From Limisoma sp963601185 (GTDB taxonomy: Bacteria > Bacteroidota > Bacteroidia > Bacteroidales > Muribaculaceae): a stretch of DNA of 64,000 nucleotides. The notes under the pieces were generated by a model. The model was not told the origin of the DNA. It ran no database searches and saw only the letters and a program-made list of their open reading frames with translations. Position 1 is the first letter of the stretch. Each line of letters opens with the position of its first letter. A program made the position numbers and the translations under genes. The DNA lies in the NCBI GenBank assembly GCA_963601185.1, contig CAVCEE010000007.1, forward strand, positions 59,798-123,797, given 5' to 3'. Below, piece after piece: positions 52,546 to 61,729 of the stretch.

Positions 52546-54078
52546 TTAGTATACAGTGTTCTCAGGATCGAAGTTTGTCCAAGTCGACAACCAGTTGTCG
52601 GTGCCGAATGCGCCGATAAACGATACGTTGTCGAAGCCTGTGAAACTGCCGAACGATGCGCCCGAGAGAAGTGGGCTGCCCGACTGTGGCATGTAGTTCA
52701 CGTCAAGACCCTTCATCACGCCGCTGCCCGAGAGAAGCATTTCAGCAAGAGTAGCCACCTTGTTGCCGCTCTGTGCTTTGAAGAATGTTGATGAGAATGA
52801 AGCCTTAGTTTCGTCGATGATAGGTTTCTTGTCGCTGTCGTAGCCAGTCACGAGGTTGTCCTGATAGAGTTTGTTGGCGTCAGAACCGATGATGTCCATA
52901 TCAGCAAACCAGATGTTCTGGAGAGTGATGTTGCCGGCAGTGGCCATAGCCTGAGTGTTGCCCTTTTCGCCGTCGAGGATAAGACCGATAGGGAAGCCCA
53001 TTGCGATAGAGTTGATGCAGTTGAGGCGGCTGCTGCGGCGGATTTGCATAGCGGCCTGGAAGCGTCCGAGGGCAGAACCGTTCTTCGGGTTCATCGAGCC
53101 ACCGTCGATATATTTTGTGGTGTTCTCGAACGACTTGTCGGAAGTCTTAGGACCGATGAAAGTAACGTTGGAGAAGACCGCAGTGGTGTAAGGGTCAACC
53201 TGAGCGCCGTCAGCGCAGTTGTCGCTCTCGAAGCCGTTGGATTGCGAAGTGTCGGCGATGCGTGAGTCGCGTACGGCAAGAGCATACTGAACGTGGCCAG
53301 AGAAACCGTTGTCGGTGTCGAAATCATCGTCCCAACCCTTGAAGGCAACGAGGTGCTTGCAGTTTACTGTACCGCCGAACCACTCGAAAGAGTCGTCGTT
53401 AGAGTAGGAAACCTGTACATAGTCAACTGTTGTGCCGCTGCCGACAGAGCCGAAAGTGATACCGTTGATTTCCTTGTCGCGCTCAAAAGGAAATCCTGCG
53501 AACTCAACGCGGACATATTTGAGTATACCAGAGTTGTCGGCATCGTTGTCGCCACCGTGCTTGGTGCGAGGACCACCCTCGATTTGTTGTGTCTTTTGGT
53601 TGTTTTTAGCGCATCCGCAGAGGATAAGTCCGCCCCAGTCGCCTGGACGGCGAGAACCTGCTGCCTGAGCCGATGTGAATACGATAGGTTGTTGTGCAGT
53701 ACCCTCGGCATAGAGTTTTGCTCCCGGCTCAATGATGAGGGCAGCCTTCGACTCCTTGTCGCCCTTGATGATTGTGCCCGGCTCGATAGTGAGTTCAGAG
53801 CCGTCGGCAACATAGACCCAACCCTTGAGCAGGTATGTGCCTTTTTTCAGAGTTTGTTTGCCCTTGAAGATAACCTCTTGGTCGCCGTTGCCGATAGTGT
53901 TGTCGGCGAAGAGAATGTCATCGTAAATCTTGATGATGCCGTCAGTGCCGATAGGGGCTTGCTGACCCTGTTTCTTCTCTTCCGATTTTGGTTCGTCGTT
54001 GCTGCAAGACGTGAATGACGCTGCTGCAAGTGCCACCAATGCTACGGCGGCAAGCGATTTAAACAAGTTTTTTTTCAT
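52546..54078 (-). CDS. Beta-helix lipoprotein paired with a TonB receptor
   Basis: A 510-residue lipoprotein (lipobox FTSC, Cys25). After a charged linker comes a beta-helix-like body with repeated hydrophobic-turn patterns (YLLKGWVYVADGSELTIEPGTIIKGDKES, PIVFTSAQAAGSRRPGDWGGLILCG, GILKYVRVEFAG). A short Asp-rich turn (GWDDDFDTDNGFSG) could bind Ca2+. It follows the TonB receptor at 54113 by 34 bases, and the pair is probably a surface receptor and its outer-membrane transporter. No SusD homology; ligand unknown. Confidence 0.75.
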   Translation of the reverse strand: MKKNLFKSLAAVALVALAAASFTSCSNDEPKSEEKKQGQQAPIGTDGIIKIYDDILFADNTIGNGDQEVIFKGKQTLKKGTYLLKGWVYVADGSELTIEPGTIIKGDKESKAALIIEPGAKLYAEGTAQQPIVFTSAQAAGSRRPGDWGGLILCGCAKNNQKTQQIEGGPRTKHGGDNDADNSGILKYVRVEFAGFPFERDKEINGITFGSVGSGTTVDYVQVSYSNDDSFEWFGGTVNCKHLVAFKGWDDDFDTDNGFSGHVQYALAVRDSRIADTSQSNGFESDNCADGAQVDPYTTAVFSNVTFIGPKTSDKSFENTTKYIDGGSMNPKNGSALGRFQAAMQIRRSSRLNCINSIAMGFPIGLILDGEKGNTQAMATAGNITLQNIWFADMDIIGSDANKLYQDNLVTGYDSDKKPIIDETKASFSSTFFKAQSGNKVATLAEMLLSGSGVMKGLDVNYMPQSGSPLLSGASFGSFTGFDNVSFIGAFGTDNWLSTWTNFDPENTVY

Positions 54079-54112
54079 TGTTGTTTGTTATTTGTAAAAT
54101 GGTTAGTAGTCA

Positions 54113-56854
54113 TTAGAATTTATAAGTGAGCGAGAGGTTGTAGTTGCGTCCCGGAGTGTAACTGCGGGTAACCTCCTGCACATCCTTCACCGTGCCGTCG
54201 TTGAGACGCACACCGTTTTCAAACTGCTTGAACTCTATGCGCTCGCCGAGCAGGTCCTTGACGCTCAGTTTCACCTCCCAGTGTCCGGCAAACTTCTTCG
54301 ACAGGCTGATGTCGATTGCGTTGCGCGGCATCTCGTAGGAGTCGGGGATGCGCACGTTGTCGTCCGACGAGCCCATACTGCGGCCCACACCTACGATGCG
54401 CTTGCCGATGCGGTTGTAGAGCACTGCGGCGCTGATGCCCGTAGGTCGGTTTTGGTAGAATAGACCGGTGTTGATGATGTAGGGTGACTGGCCTTGCATC
54501 GGGCGGTCCTTCTCCTGGTCGTCGGCACTGAAGTTGACCTTACTCTTGATGAGAGCGCCGTTGAACACGAGCGACAGGTCGGGCACGCCGATGAAGTCGA
54601 GCGATTTCTTGATGTCAACCTCCACACCGTAACTGTATGCGCCCTTGGCATTCTTGTAGGAGTAGACCGGGTCGGTGCCGCCGGCTACGGTGTAGGTCCA
54701 TTCGATAGGATTCTGGAAATGCTTGTAGAAGAGAGCCACCGTGATCATTTCCGTGGATGAGGGGTAGAACTCATAGCGGAGGTCGGCGTTGTGAACGTAG
54801 CATGCAGTCAAGTTCGGGTTACCCTGAACACTGCCCGAAAGGTCGAAATCGTAGAACACTGACGATGAGACTTCGCGGAACTCCGGGCGGTTGACCGACT
54901 TGCCGTAGGCGAGTCGTAACTGGTGTTTTTCGGCGAGGTGGTAGGTGGCGTTGACAGACGGGAAGAAGTCGTTGAACGTATAGTAGGTACTTATAGAACT
55001 TTTCTTGCTGTCCTGAGTGTTGGATATCAACTCCATTCTGTCGTGCTCGAAGCGCACGCCAGCGTAGATGTCAAATTTTCCTACAGGGATGTTGACCGAA
55101 GCGTAGGCAGCGCCGAGGGTGTTGTTGCCGTCGTAGTTGTTGCGCCATTTCACTTCCTCAATCAGGTAGAGCGCATCGCTGCCGTAGTTGTCGGAGTTGC
55201 TTAGCGTTGCGGCAAGGTCGCCGTAGCGCATATCTGAAGGAAAATCGCCGTAGATGAAACTGCGAGTGCGGTAACTGCGAGTGCGGTATTCGCCGTAGGC
55301 ACCAGCCTTGAGCATCGGGTTGATTGAGCCGAGGGTGAACGTGCGGTTATAGTTGGCTGCCGCCGAGGCGATATGCTCCTTCAGTAGCGTGTACTCACGG
55401 TTAACGTCGTTGCTTGCAATCAGACCGTACTCGCCGTTGCGCTGGTCGTCGGTGAGCGTGTAGCGGCGGCGGTCAGGCATATTGCGGTCGGCGTAGGAGT
55501 AGCCGGCACTCCAATCGATGTGATTCTCGCCGATGGTGTGCTTGCCGGTAAACTGGCCGTTGTAGGTGGCACGGCTGCTGTAGTTGTATTCGGCACTGTG
55601 CACAGGGTCGCTCTGTGCGCTGTAGCCCTCGCGCCAGGTGTAGCGGTCTTTGCCGAGTTGGTTGAATATGTTTTTGAACTCCAGATGGGTGTTGCCCGAA
55701 GCGGAGATGTAGACGAGGTTGAGCATCGCGCCGAGGCGCACATTGCGCGTGTATTGGTCGTCGATGCTGCGGCGCAGGTAGTTAGGCTCGTCGTGCTCCA
55801 CGTCGTAGGCTCCGAAGAGCGAGTTTTCCATATCGAGCACCGTGCGAGTGGAATAACTGTAGTTGATAGCCCCGAGGAGACCGAGTTTTGTGCCGTTGTC
55901 GGTGCGGCGCACACGCGTGATGTCGGCAGAGAGCGAGAGGTCGGCCCACGGTGTAGACTTGTTTACAAGCCAGTTGTTGTTGAAGCCGTTGCCGTTGAGG
56001 TCCACACCGCCGTCAATCTGCCGGAGCGAGCCGTTGATGCCCCCGTTGAAGTTGCGCATGCCGTTGTCGAAGCCGAGGAAGTCGGTTGCGCTGCCCTTGC
56101 CGTGGAGGAAGTTGCGGAAATGTGTCTTCTCGTTGATGTTTCCGCCGAGAGAAACGGAGAAACTGTTGCTTTCGGGGATGTCCTTGGTGTTGATGAGGAT
56201 GAAACCGCCGCTGAAATCGGCAGGATATTCAGGAGCCGGCGACTTCACAATCATAAGATTGTCGAGTTGCGAACTCGGAATGATGTCGAACGAGAACGCG
56301 CGAGAGTCGGCCTCCGAACTCGGAACGGCGCTTCCGTTGATCCATACGTTGTTGTAGCGTTGCGACAAGCCCCTCACCATTACAAACTTGTCGTCGATGA
56401 TGCTGATGCCCGGCACGCGGCGTATCACCTCCGAGGCATCCTTGTCCTGTGTGCGCTGGATTTGCTGAGCCGACACTCCCGACTGCACCGTCAGACTCTT
56501 GCGCGCCGCCTCAAGCACCGAGGAGTCGAGATTCTGGCGTTTCTGCGCCGTCACCGTCACTTCGCCGAGTGTCTGGTTGTCGGGCGCAAGACTGATAGTC
56601 ATTGCCTCCGAGGCTTTTGCCGAGATAGTTTTGTACGACACATAACGCACCGTCAACTGCGAACCTTCCTTGCAGTCGATGGTGAAATTTCCGTCGATGT
56701 CGGTAACTGTGCCTGTCTTGGTGCCGTCCACTTCAACCGTGGCACCGATAAGAGGCTCGTTGGTGGCAGCGTCGACCACCTTTCCTTTGAAAACCTTTGC
56801 GTTGGCTGCCTGAGTGATGCAGGCGGCAACTGTCAAACCTAAAATAAACTTCAT
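54113..56854 (-). CDS. TonB-dependent receptor
   Basis: A 913-residue outer-membrane protein: signal peptide (1-19), CarboxypepD_reg-like domain (about 21-100, VFKGKVVDAATNEPLIGATVEVDG), plug (about 120-240, with IQRTQDKDASEVIRRVPGISI and VMVRGLSQRYNNVWINGS) and a 22-strand barrel ending NYNLSLTYKF. It lacks the long SusC signature and is of the classical receptor type. First gene of a two-gene operon with the beta-helix lipoprotein. The transported ligand cannot be deduced. Confidence 0.9.
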   Translation of the reverse strand: MKFILGLTVAACITQAANAKVFKGKVVDAATNEPLIGATVEVDGTKTGTVTDIDGNFTIDCKEGSQLTVRYVSYKTISAKASEAMTISLAPDNQTLGEVTVTAQKRQNLDSSVLEAARKSLTVQSGVSAQQIQRTQDKDASEVIRRVPGISIIDDKFVMVRGLSQRYNNVWINGSAVPSSEADSRAFSFDIIPSSQLDNLMIVKSPAPEYPADFSGGFILINTKDIPESNSFSVSLGGNINEKTHFRNFLHGKGSATDFLGFDNGMRNFNGGINGSLRQIDGGVDLNGNGFNNNWLVNKSTPWADLSLSADITRVRRTDNGTKLGLLGAINYSYSTRTVLDMENSLFGAYDVEHDEPNYLRRSIDDQYTRNVRLGAMLNLVYISASGNTHLEFKNIFNQLGKDRYTWREGYSAQSDPVHSAEYNYSSRATYNGQFTGKHTIGENHIDWSAGYSYADRNMPDRRRYTLTDDQRNGEYGLIASNDVNREYTLLKEHIASAAANYNRTFTLGSINPMLKAGAYGEYRTRSYRTRSFIYGDFPSDMRYGDLAATLSNSDNYGSDALYLIEEVKWRNNYDGNNTLGAAYASVNIPVGKFDIYAGVRFEHDRMELISNTQDSKKSSISTYYTFNDFFPSVNATYHLAEKHQLRLAYGKSVNRPEFREVSSSVFYDFDLSGSVQGNPNLTACYVHNADLRYEFYPSSTEMITVALFYKHFQNPIEWTYTVAGGTDPVYSYKNAKGAYSYGVEVDIKKSLDFIGVPDLSLVFNGALIKSKVNFSADDQEKDRPMQGQSPYIINTGLFYQNRPTGISAAVLYNRIGKRIVGVGRSMGSSDDNVRIPDSYEMPRNAIDISLSKKFAGHWEVKLSVKDLLGERIEFKQFENGVRLNDGTVKDVQEVTRSYTPGRNYNLSLTYKF

Positions 56855-56915
56855 CTAAACCTTTGCAGTTGTTTTTTTTCTGCTGCAAAAGTCGGTAGAC
56901 GGTGTAACACAATCA

Positions 56916-58259
56916 TTACACCCGTGTCACAATCCTGTCACGATAGTAAAAATAGATGGCGATGGCAACCACGGAGGCAATGAAGTCGCTCAGCGAGATG
57001 CTCAGCCACACGCCGTCGATGCCCCTCCACATCGGCAGCAGCACCAGACACGGCAATAGGAATAGGAGTTGCCTTGAGAGGGAGAGAAAGATGGAAATCG
57101 ATGTCTTGCCGATTGACTGGAAGTACTGGCTGATGATAATCTGCGCGCCGACAATAGGGTAGGCAATCATGCACAGTTTGAACGCCTTCGACGCCATACG
57201 GACGAGTATGGCATTGTCGGTGAAGCACTCCACAAGCAGTTGAGGGGTGAACACGCTCAGCGCGAATCCAGCCACCGACACCACCGTGGCGACAACGATG
57301 CTCTGCGTGACGCACTGCCGCATTCGGGCTGTCTGCCCCGCGCCGTAGTTGTAGCCCACAATCGGCTGCATACCCTGTGCTACACCCATTATTATCATCA
57401 CGAAGAGCATCTGCATACGGTTGATGATGCCGTAAGCCCCTACGCTGAAGTCGTTGCCGTAGGCGAGCAACTGGTAGTTGGTGTAGATTACGATGAAGCA
57501 AGCACAGGCACTCAGTGCAAACGGCGACACGCCGATGCTGAATATCTGCCGGACAATGCGGCGGTCAATCCGCAGCGACTGGAGTTTGATGCGCACGAAG
57601 GTGCGCTTGTCGAGGAAATGCCACGCCACCCACACCATTGCTGCAATCTGCGACAGCACGGTGGCGATAGCCGCTCCGCGGATGCCCCAGCCGAACACGA
57701 AGATGAACAACGGCGCAAGGGCGATGTTGCAACCCACCGACAGAGTGGACGATAGCATCGCCTTTTTCGGATAGCCGGTGGCGCGCATCACGTTGTTGAG
57801 TCCGAGAAACAGGAAGAGCACGGGCGACCCTAGCAGGATTATCTCCATAAAGTCGCGCGCATAGCCTATGGTAGCGTCGCTTGCGCCGAAGAAGCGGAGT
57901 ATGTCGTCGAGGAAAAGATAGTTGATACCTCCGTAGGTCACGGCAATTATGAGGCTGAGAAGCACCACATTGCCGAGGATGTCCTCAGCCCCTTTAAGGT
58001 TCTTCTGCCCCATACAAATCGACGCGATGGTCGCTCCGCCCACTCCGACGAGTGAGGAGAATGCCGAGAGCAGAGCCATCAGCGGAAGAGTGATGGCAAG
58101 TCCGGACAGAGCCATTGCTCCCACGCCGTAGCCGATAAACACACTGTCGATGATGTTGTAGACCGAAGTCAGAGCCATAGCTACAATCGACGGCAGGGAG
58201 TATTGCATAAGCAATTTGCCGATGGGGGCGGTGCCGAGTATCTGCGGATTGCTTGCCAT
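56916..58259 (-). CDS. MATE-family efflux transporter
   Basis: A 447-residue membrane protein with about twelve helices. It has the MATE start (ILGTAPIGKLLMQYSLPSIVAMALTSVYNIIDSVFIGYGVGAMALSGLAI) and the matching second-half repeat. It exports cationic compounds using Na+ or H+. It follows the membrane protein at 58274 by 14 bases. Confidence 0.92.
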   Translation of the reverse strand: MASNPQILGTAPIGKLLMQYSLPSIVAMALTSVYNIIDSVFIGYGVGAMALSGLAITLPLMALLSAFSSLVGVGGATIASICMGQKNLKGAEDILGNVVLLSLIIAVTYGGINYLFLDDILRFFGASDATIGYARDFMEIILLGSPVLFLFLGLNNVMRATGYPKKAMLSSTLSVGCNIALAPLFIFVFGWGIRGAAIATVLSQIAAMVWVAWHFLDKRTFVRIKLQSLRIDRRIVRQIFSIGVSPFALSACACFIVIYTNYQLLAYGNDFSVGAYGIINRMQMLFVMIIMGVAQGMQPIVGYNYGAGQTARMRQCVTQSIVVATVVSVAGFALSVFTPQLLVECFTDNAILVRMASKAFKLCMIAYPIVGAQIIISQYFQSIGKTSISIFLSLSRQLLFLLPCLVLLPMWRGIDGVWLSISLSDFIASVVAIAIYFYYRDRIVTRV

Positions 58260-58273
58260 AGGTTATGAATTTG

Positions 58274-58972
58274 TCAGATGTTGTTGATATGCCTTTTCAT
58301 CACGTCCTTGTAGCGTTTCCCGTCAACCGGGATTTTGGCAAGAGCCATAATGACGAGGGCTGCGATGATGGTTTGGTAGGGGATGCTGTCGGTGAGCGTG
58401 ACCACAAGAGTGTCGTTGATGAGTGCGCCGAGAAGCAGAGGCACCACGCCGAAGCGATGCCAGAACAGCAGAAACATACTACCGACGAGCGAGGCGATGT
58501 TCAGGCAACTGAGTATTTGTGAGATGTGGGGAAACTGCGAAGCCGGATGGATGCCGAGGACGGTGCGGACAAAGCCGGCGCCGTCGAAGATGTAGCCTAC
58601 TGCGCTCAAGGCAAACACTACGGCCGACAAAACCAGCAGCCCGAGCACGATGGGGTCGTGGGCGCGCACCGATATGCTTGCCTGCGCCGGTGCTTCGGCA
58701 GAGTGTCCCACTTTCTCCTCCACGGCAGAGTTGCCGGCGGCAATGTGGGCTTCGAGTTGCTCGCGCTCCTGCTGGCGGCGAGCCTCCTCCTCAGCCACAG
58801 CCTCGTCGACCTTGCGGAAAAACACCATAAAATCGAGTCCGTTGGCAAAGCAGAACTCCTCCACCGTGAGCTGCTCGTCGACGGCAGAGGCTGCCTCCTT
58901 GAAAAGGTTTCGCAGAGACGGGTACTTAAGCAGAAGTCGCTCGATTCTTGTTTTGGGGTCGAAGTTAGCCAT
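58274..58972 (-). CDS. Membrane protein with acidic N-terminal domain
   Basis: A 232-residue protein of unknown family. Residues 1-70 (RIERLLLKYPSLRNLFKEA...LTVEEFCFANGLDFMVFFRKVDEAV) faintly recall DUF1858-like domains. A Glu/Gln/Arg-rich helix (about 60-90) and four hydrophobic segments (about 107-130, 150-172, 178-198 and 200-215) follow. It lies directly upstream of, and probably in an operon with, the MATE gene. A TAACTTTG -7 box at 58993-59000 precedes it. Confidence 0.65.
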   Translation of the reverse strand: MANFDPKTRIERLLLKYPSLRNLFKEAASAVDEQLTVEEFCFANGLDFMVFFRKVDEAVAEEEARRQQEREQLEAHIAAGNSAVEEKVGHSAEAPAQASISVRAHDPIVLGLLVLSAVVFALSAVGYIFDGAGFVRTVLGIHPASQFPHISQILSCLNIASLVGSMFLLFWHRFGVVPLLLGALINDTLVVTLTDSIPYQTIIAALVIMALAKIPVDGKRYKDVMKRHINNI

Positions 58973-59084
58973 AGTCGTAGAGGTATAATCAGCAAAGTTA
59001 ACTCAAATGTGCCGAAGATTGAGCGGCATCGTGTTAAAAAGCATTATTTTGCCGCGATAGGTTCTGTATTCACCCTTTTTATTG

Positions 59085-59092
59085 TACCTTTG
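59085..59092 (+). promoter_or_regulatory. -7 box of the SulP gene
   Basis: TACCTTTG, about 80 bases before the chosen ATG. The -33 region is weak (TTCTG at 59062-59066). Confidence 0.5.
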
Positions 59093-59172
59093 CGGTGAAT
59101 TTTAGTTAAAGATTGTGGATAAACGTTTTCACTCTTGACGTTTTAGGTTTAAAAAAATACGTTTTTTTATTT

Positions 59173-60882
59173 ATGGATTTTCTTAAGAAAGTTGCATTCC
59201 AGCCCAAGTTGTTCACTTCGCTGAAAGGCTACAATATGGCTCGTCTGAAGGATGATGTCATTGCTGGTATCGTTGTCGGAATCGTGGCATTGCCGTTGGC
59301 AGTGGCATTTGGTATTGCCTCTGGCGTAACCCCGACCGTAGGTCTCATCACTGCCGTAATCGGCGGTTTCCTCGTTTCGGCACTGGGCGGTTGCTCCGTG
59401 CAGATTGGCGGCCCTACCGGCGCATTTATCGTGATTATCTATGGCATCATCCAGCAGTTCGGACTCACCGGTCTTGCCATCGCCACAGTGCTTGCCGGTC
59501 TGATACTCGTGGCATTGGGACTGTTCCGTCTCGGCACGGTCATCAAGTTTATCCCTTACCCGATTGTCATCGGCTTCACCTCGGGTATCGCCGTGACCAT
59601 CTTCTCGACGCAGATTACCGACTTCTTCGGACTTGAAACCGGCGCACTTCCATCCGACTTCATCTCCAAGTGGGGAGTCTATATCACCCACTTTGCCACA
59701 ATGCACTGGCCTACGCTGCTCGTAGGACTTGTGTCGCTGGCAATCATCATCGTTGCACCGATGATTTCCAAGCGACTGCCGGGCGCATTGCTCGCCATCG
59801 TAGTTGTTACGGCTGTGGTGTGGGTGCTGCGCGAATGCTGCGGCCTTGAGGGCGTGGAAACTATCGGCGACCGCTTCACCAACCTCTCCGGCTCGATTCC
59901 TTCGCCCCACTCAATTGACATCAACATTGCCACAATCAATGCCCTTCTGCCGTCGGCGTTCACCATCGCGATGCTCGGCGCAATCGAGTCGCTGCTTTCA
60001 GCCACGGTGGCAGACGGTGTTACGGGGTCGACAACCGACAGCAACACCGAACTTATCGGCCAGGGCGTTGCCAACATCGTGGTGCCGTTTTTCGGCGGTA
60101 TCCCTGTGACCGGCGCGATTGCCCGCACAATGACCAACATCACCAATGGCGGACGCACTCCGGTTGCCGGCGTGGTACACGCAGTGGTGCTTCTGCTGAT
60201 ATTTCTGTTCCTTATGCCTCTCATTAACCTCGTGCCGATGGCGTGCCTCGCAGGCGTGCTGATTATGGTGTCGTACAACATGAGCGGTTGGCGCACGGTC
60301 AAGGCAATCCTCAAAACACCGAAAAGCGACGTTACGGTGATGATTGTGACGTTCTTGCTTACCGTGATATTCGACCTTACAATCGCCATCGAACTCGGTT
60401 TGCTTCTCGCCATCCTGTTGTTCCTCCGTCGTGTGATGGAAAACACTGAAATCCACCACTTTGGAGAGCAGATTGACATTGCTGAGGGTCAGGAAGTCAC
60501 CACTCACGAAATTCTCAACCTTGAGCATGGTGTAGAGGTGTATGAAATCGACGGACCGTTCTTCTTCGGTGTGGCTACGAAGTTTGACGAAATGATGCGG
60601 TCGATGGGCGACAAGCCGCTTGTCAGAATCCTGCGTATGCGCAAAGTGCCGTTTATCGACTCCACTGCAATCCACAACCTCGAAATTCTTATCAAGTCGT
60701 CGCAGAAAGAAGGCATCCATGTAGTGCTCTCTGGCGTGCGCGACAATGTGCATCTTGCTCTTGAAAAGGCGCGCATTGAGGAACTTGTCGGTGCGGACCA
60801 TGTGTGTGACCACATCACCAAGGCGGTAGCCGTGGCGAACCGTCTTGCCGCAAGCATCAACGCCAAGACCATAGCGGAATAA
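59173..60882 (+). CDS. SulP-family anion transporter with STAS domain
   Basis: The ATG at 59173 (MDFLKKVAFQPKLFTSLKGYN) is chosen because the upstream extension reads through the leader. The 569-residue protein has about 12-14 helices with the family pattern DVIAGIVVGIVALPLAVAFGIASG and GGCSVQIGGPTGAF. A C-terminal STAS domain (about 450-560: GVEVYEIDGPFFFGVATKF, RKVPFIDSTAIHNLEILI) follows. It takes up sulfate, bicarbonate or another small anion. Its stop codon lies inside the 71-bp direct repeat that recurs at 61722. Confidence 0.92.
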   Translation: MDFLKKVAFQPKLFTSLKGYNMARLKDDVIAGIVVGIVALPLAVAFGIASGVTPTVGLITAVIGGFLVSALGGCSVQIGGPTGAFIVIIYGIIQQFGLTGLAIATVLAGLILVALGLFRLGTVIKFIPYPIVIGFTSGIAVTIFSTQITDFFGLETGALPSDFISKWGVYITHFATMHWPTLLVGLVSLAIIIVAPMISKRLPGALLAIVVVTAVVWVLRECCGLEGVETIGDRFTNLSGSIPSPHSIDINIATINALLPSAFTIAMLGAIESLLSATVADGVTGSTTDSNTELIGQGVANIVVPFFGGIPVTGAIARTMTNITNGGRTPVAGVVHAVVLLLIFLFLMPLINLVPMACLAGVLIMVSYNMSGWRTVKAILKTPKSDVTVMIVTFLLTVIFDLTIAIELGLLLAILLFLRRVMENTEIHHFGEQIDIAEGQEVTTHEILNLEHGVEVYEIDGPFFFGVATKFDEMMRSMGDKPLVRILRMRKVPFIDSTAIHNLEILIKSSQKEGIHVVLSGVRDNVHLALEKARIEELVGADHVCDHITKAVAVANRLAASINAKTIAE

Positions 60883-60945
60883 CGGAAGAAATTTTCAGAC
60901 AAAACAACCGCCTCCATTGCCGATGCAGTGGAGGCGGTTGTTTTT
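60875..60945 (+). repeat. 71-bp direct repeat, copy 1 (sulP 3' end and terminator)
   Basis: It begins CGGAATAACGGAAGAAATTT and contains the last codon and stop of sulP and the terminator. It is identical to 61722-61792 except for one base in the hairpin loop (CGAT versus CGAC). Confidence 0.93.
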
Positions 60946-60946
60946 A
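60903..60946 (+). terminator. Terminator of sulP
   Basis: A 16-bp stem (60905-60920 with 60925-60940) with a CGAT loop and five T. It is almost symmetric, so it may work on both strands. Confidence 0.9.
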
Positions 60947-60957
60947 GTGCCGAAATT

Positions 60958-60988
60958 TTTGTGGTGTCGTAAATAGTCGCTAATTTTG
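60958..60988 (+). promoter_or_regulatory. Promoter of the zeta-like cassette, almost leaderless
   Basis: TTTG (60958-60961), 19 bp, TAATTTTG (60981-60988). The box ends 9 bases before the ATG at 60997. Confidence 0.72.
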
Positions 60989-60996
60989 AGCGCAAG

Positions 60997-61569
60997 ATGG
61001 TTAAGCATTTATATATCATAGCAGGTTGCAATGGCGCAGGCAAGACAACGGCATCCAATACTATCCTTCCCAAGTTTTTGCTTGTTAGGGAGTTTGTTAA
61101 TGCCGATGAGATAGCAAAAGGCTTGTCACCCTTCAATCCTGAAGGGGTGGCGATTGAGGCTGGTCGCTTGATGCTTAAGCGAATTGACGAATTGCTTGAA
61201 GCGGGAGAATCATTCTCGATAGAGACAACTTTGGCAACGAGGTCGTATATCAACCTTGTGAGAAGAGCGCACGAAAGAGGGTATGTTGTCCATCTGCTGT
61301 TCTTTTGGCTGAAAAATGCCGAGATGGCGAAACAACGTGTGGCTGAAAGGGTTGCATGTGGAGGACATAACATCCCTGAACCTGTGATTGAAAGGCGTTA
61401 CAAGGCTGGCATAAAGAATCTTTTTGAGATTTATATGAATGAGGTTGATATATGGGTGCTTTATGACAATAACGAGAACAATGGCACAAGAGTAGCCTTT
61501 GGCGGAAATTGCATTCCTACAAAAATTAAAGATAAGGTTAAATTTGAAATAATAAAGAATTATGAGTGA
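60997..61569 (+). CDS. Zeta-toxin-like P-loop kinase
   Basis: A 190-residue protein: Walker A GCNGAGKTT (10-18), NADEIAKGLSPFNPE (about 36-50) and FSIETTLATR (about 73-82), which is the zeta/PezT-like (COG4185) pattern. Zeta toxins phosphorylate UDP-GlcNAc and so block wall synthesis; no epsilon-type antitoxin precedes it. The next small gene overlaps its end by 8 bases. Other members of this fold are not toxins, so the toxin role is inferred only from family and context. Confidence 0.8.
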   Translation: MVKHLYIIAGCNGAGKTTASNTILPKFLLVREFVNADEIAKGLSPFNPEGVAIEAGRLMLKRIDELLEAGESFSIETTLATRSYINLVRRAHERGYVVHLLFFWLKNAEMAKQRVAERVACGGHNIPEPVIERRYKAGIKNLFEIYMNEVDIWVLYDNNENNGTRVAFGGNCIPTKIKDKVKFEIIKNYE

Positions 61570-61729
61570 GAGCGATATTGAAATTTTCCTGAAAAAGGTT
61601 GATGCCGGTCTTGCTGAGGCGCAACATAATATGTTGGTGGAAAAAGCGTTGCATGACCGTAGTGTGGTTGTGGTTGATGCGCAAGGAAATGTGGTACATA
61701 TCCCTGCTAAGCAATTGTTGCCGGAATAA
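61562..61729 (+). CDS. 55-residue partner of the zeta-like protein
   Basis: The ATG at 61562 overlaps the end of the zeta-like gene by 8 bases in another frame, and the stop is at 61727-61729. The product is 55 residues: MSESDIEIFLKKVDAGLAEA, then QHNMLVEKALHDRSVVVVDA, then QGNVVHIPAKQLLPE. It is helical and charged at first and then a short beta pair. Its tight coupling suggests an antitoxin or a cofactor of the neighbour; it resembles no antitoxin I know. The last two codons lie in the second 71-bp repeat. Confidence 0.7.
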   Translation: MSESDIEIFLKKVDAGLAEAQHNMLVEKALHDRSVVVVDAQGNVVHIPAKQLLPE

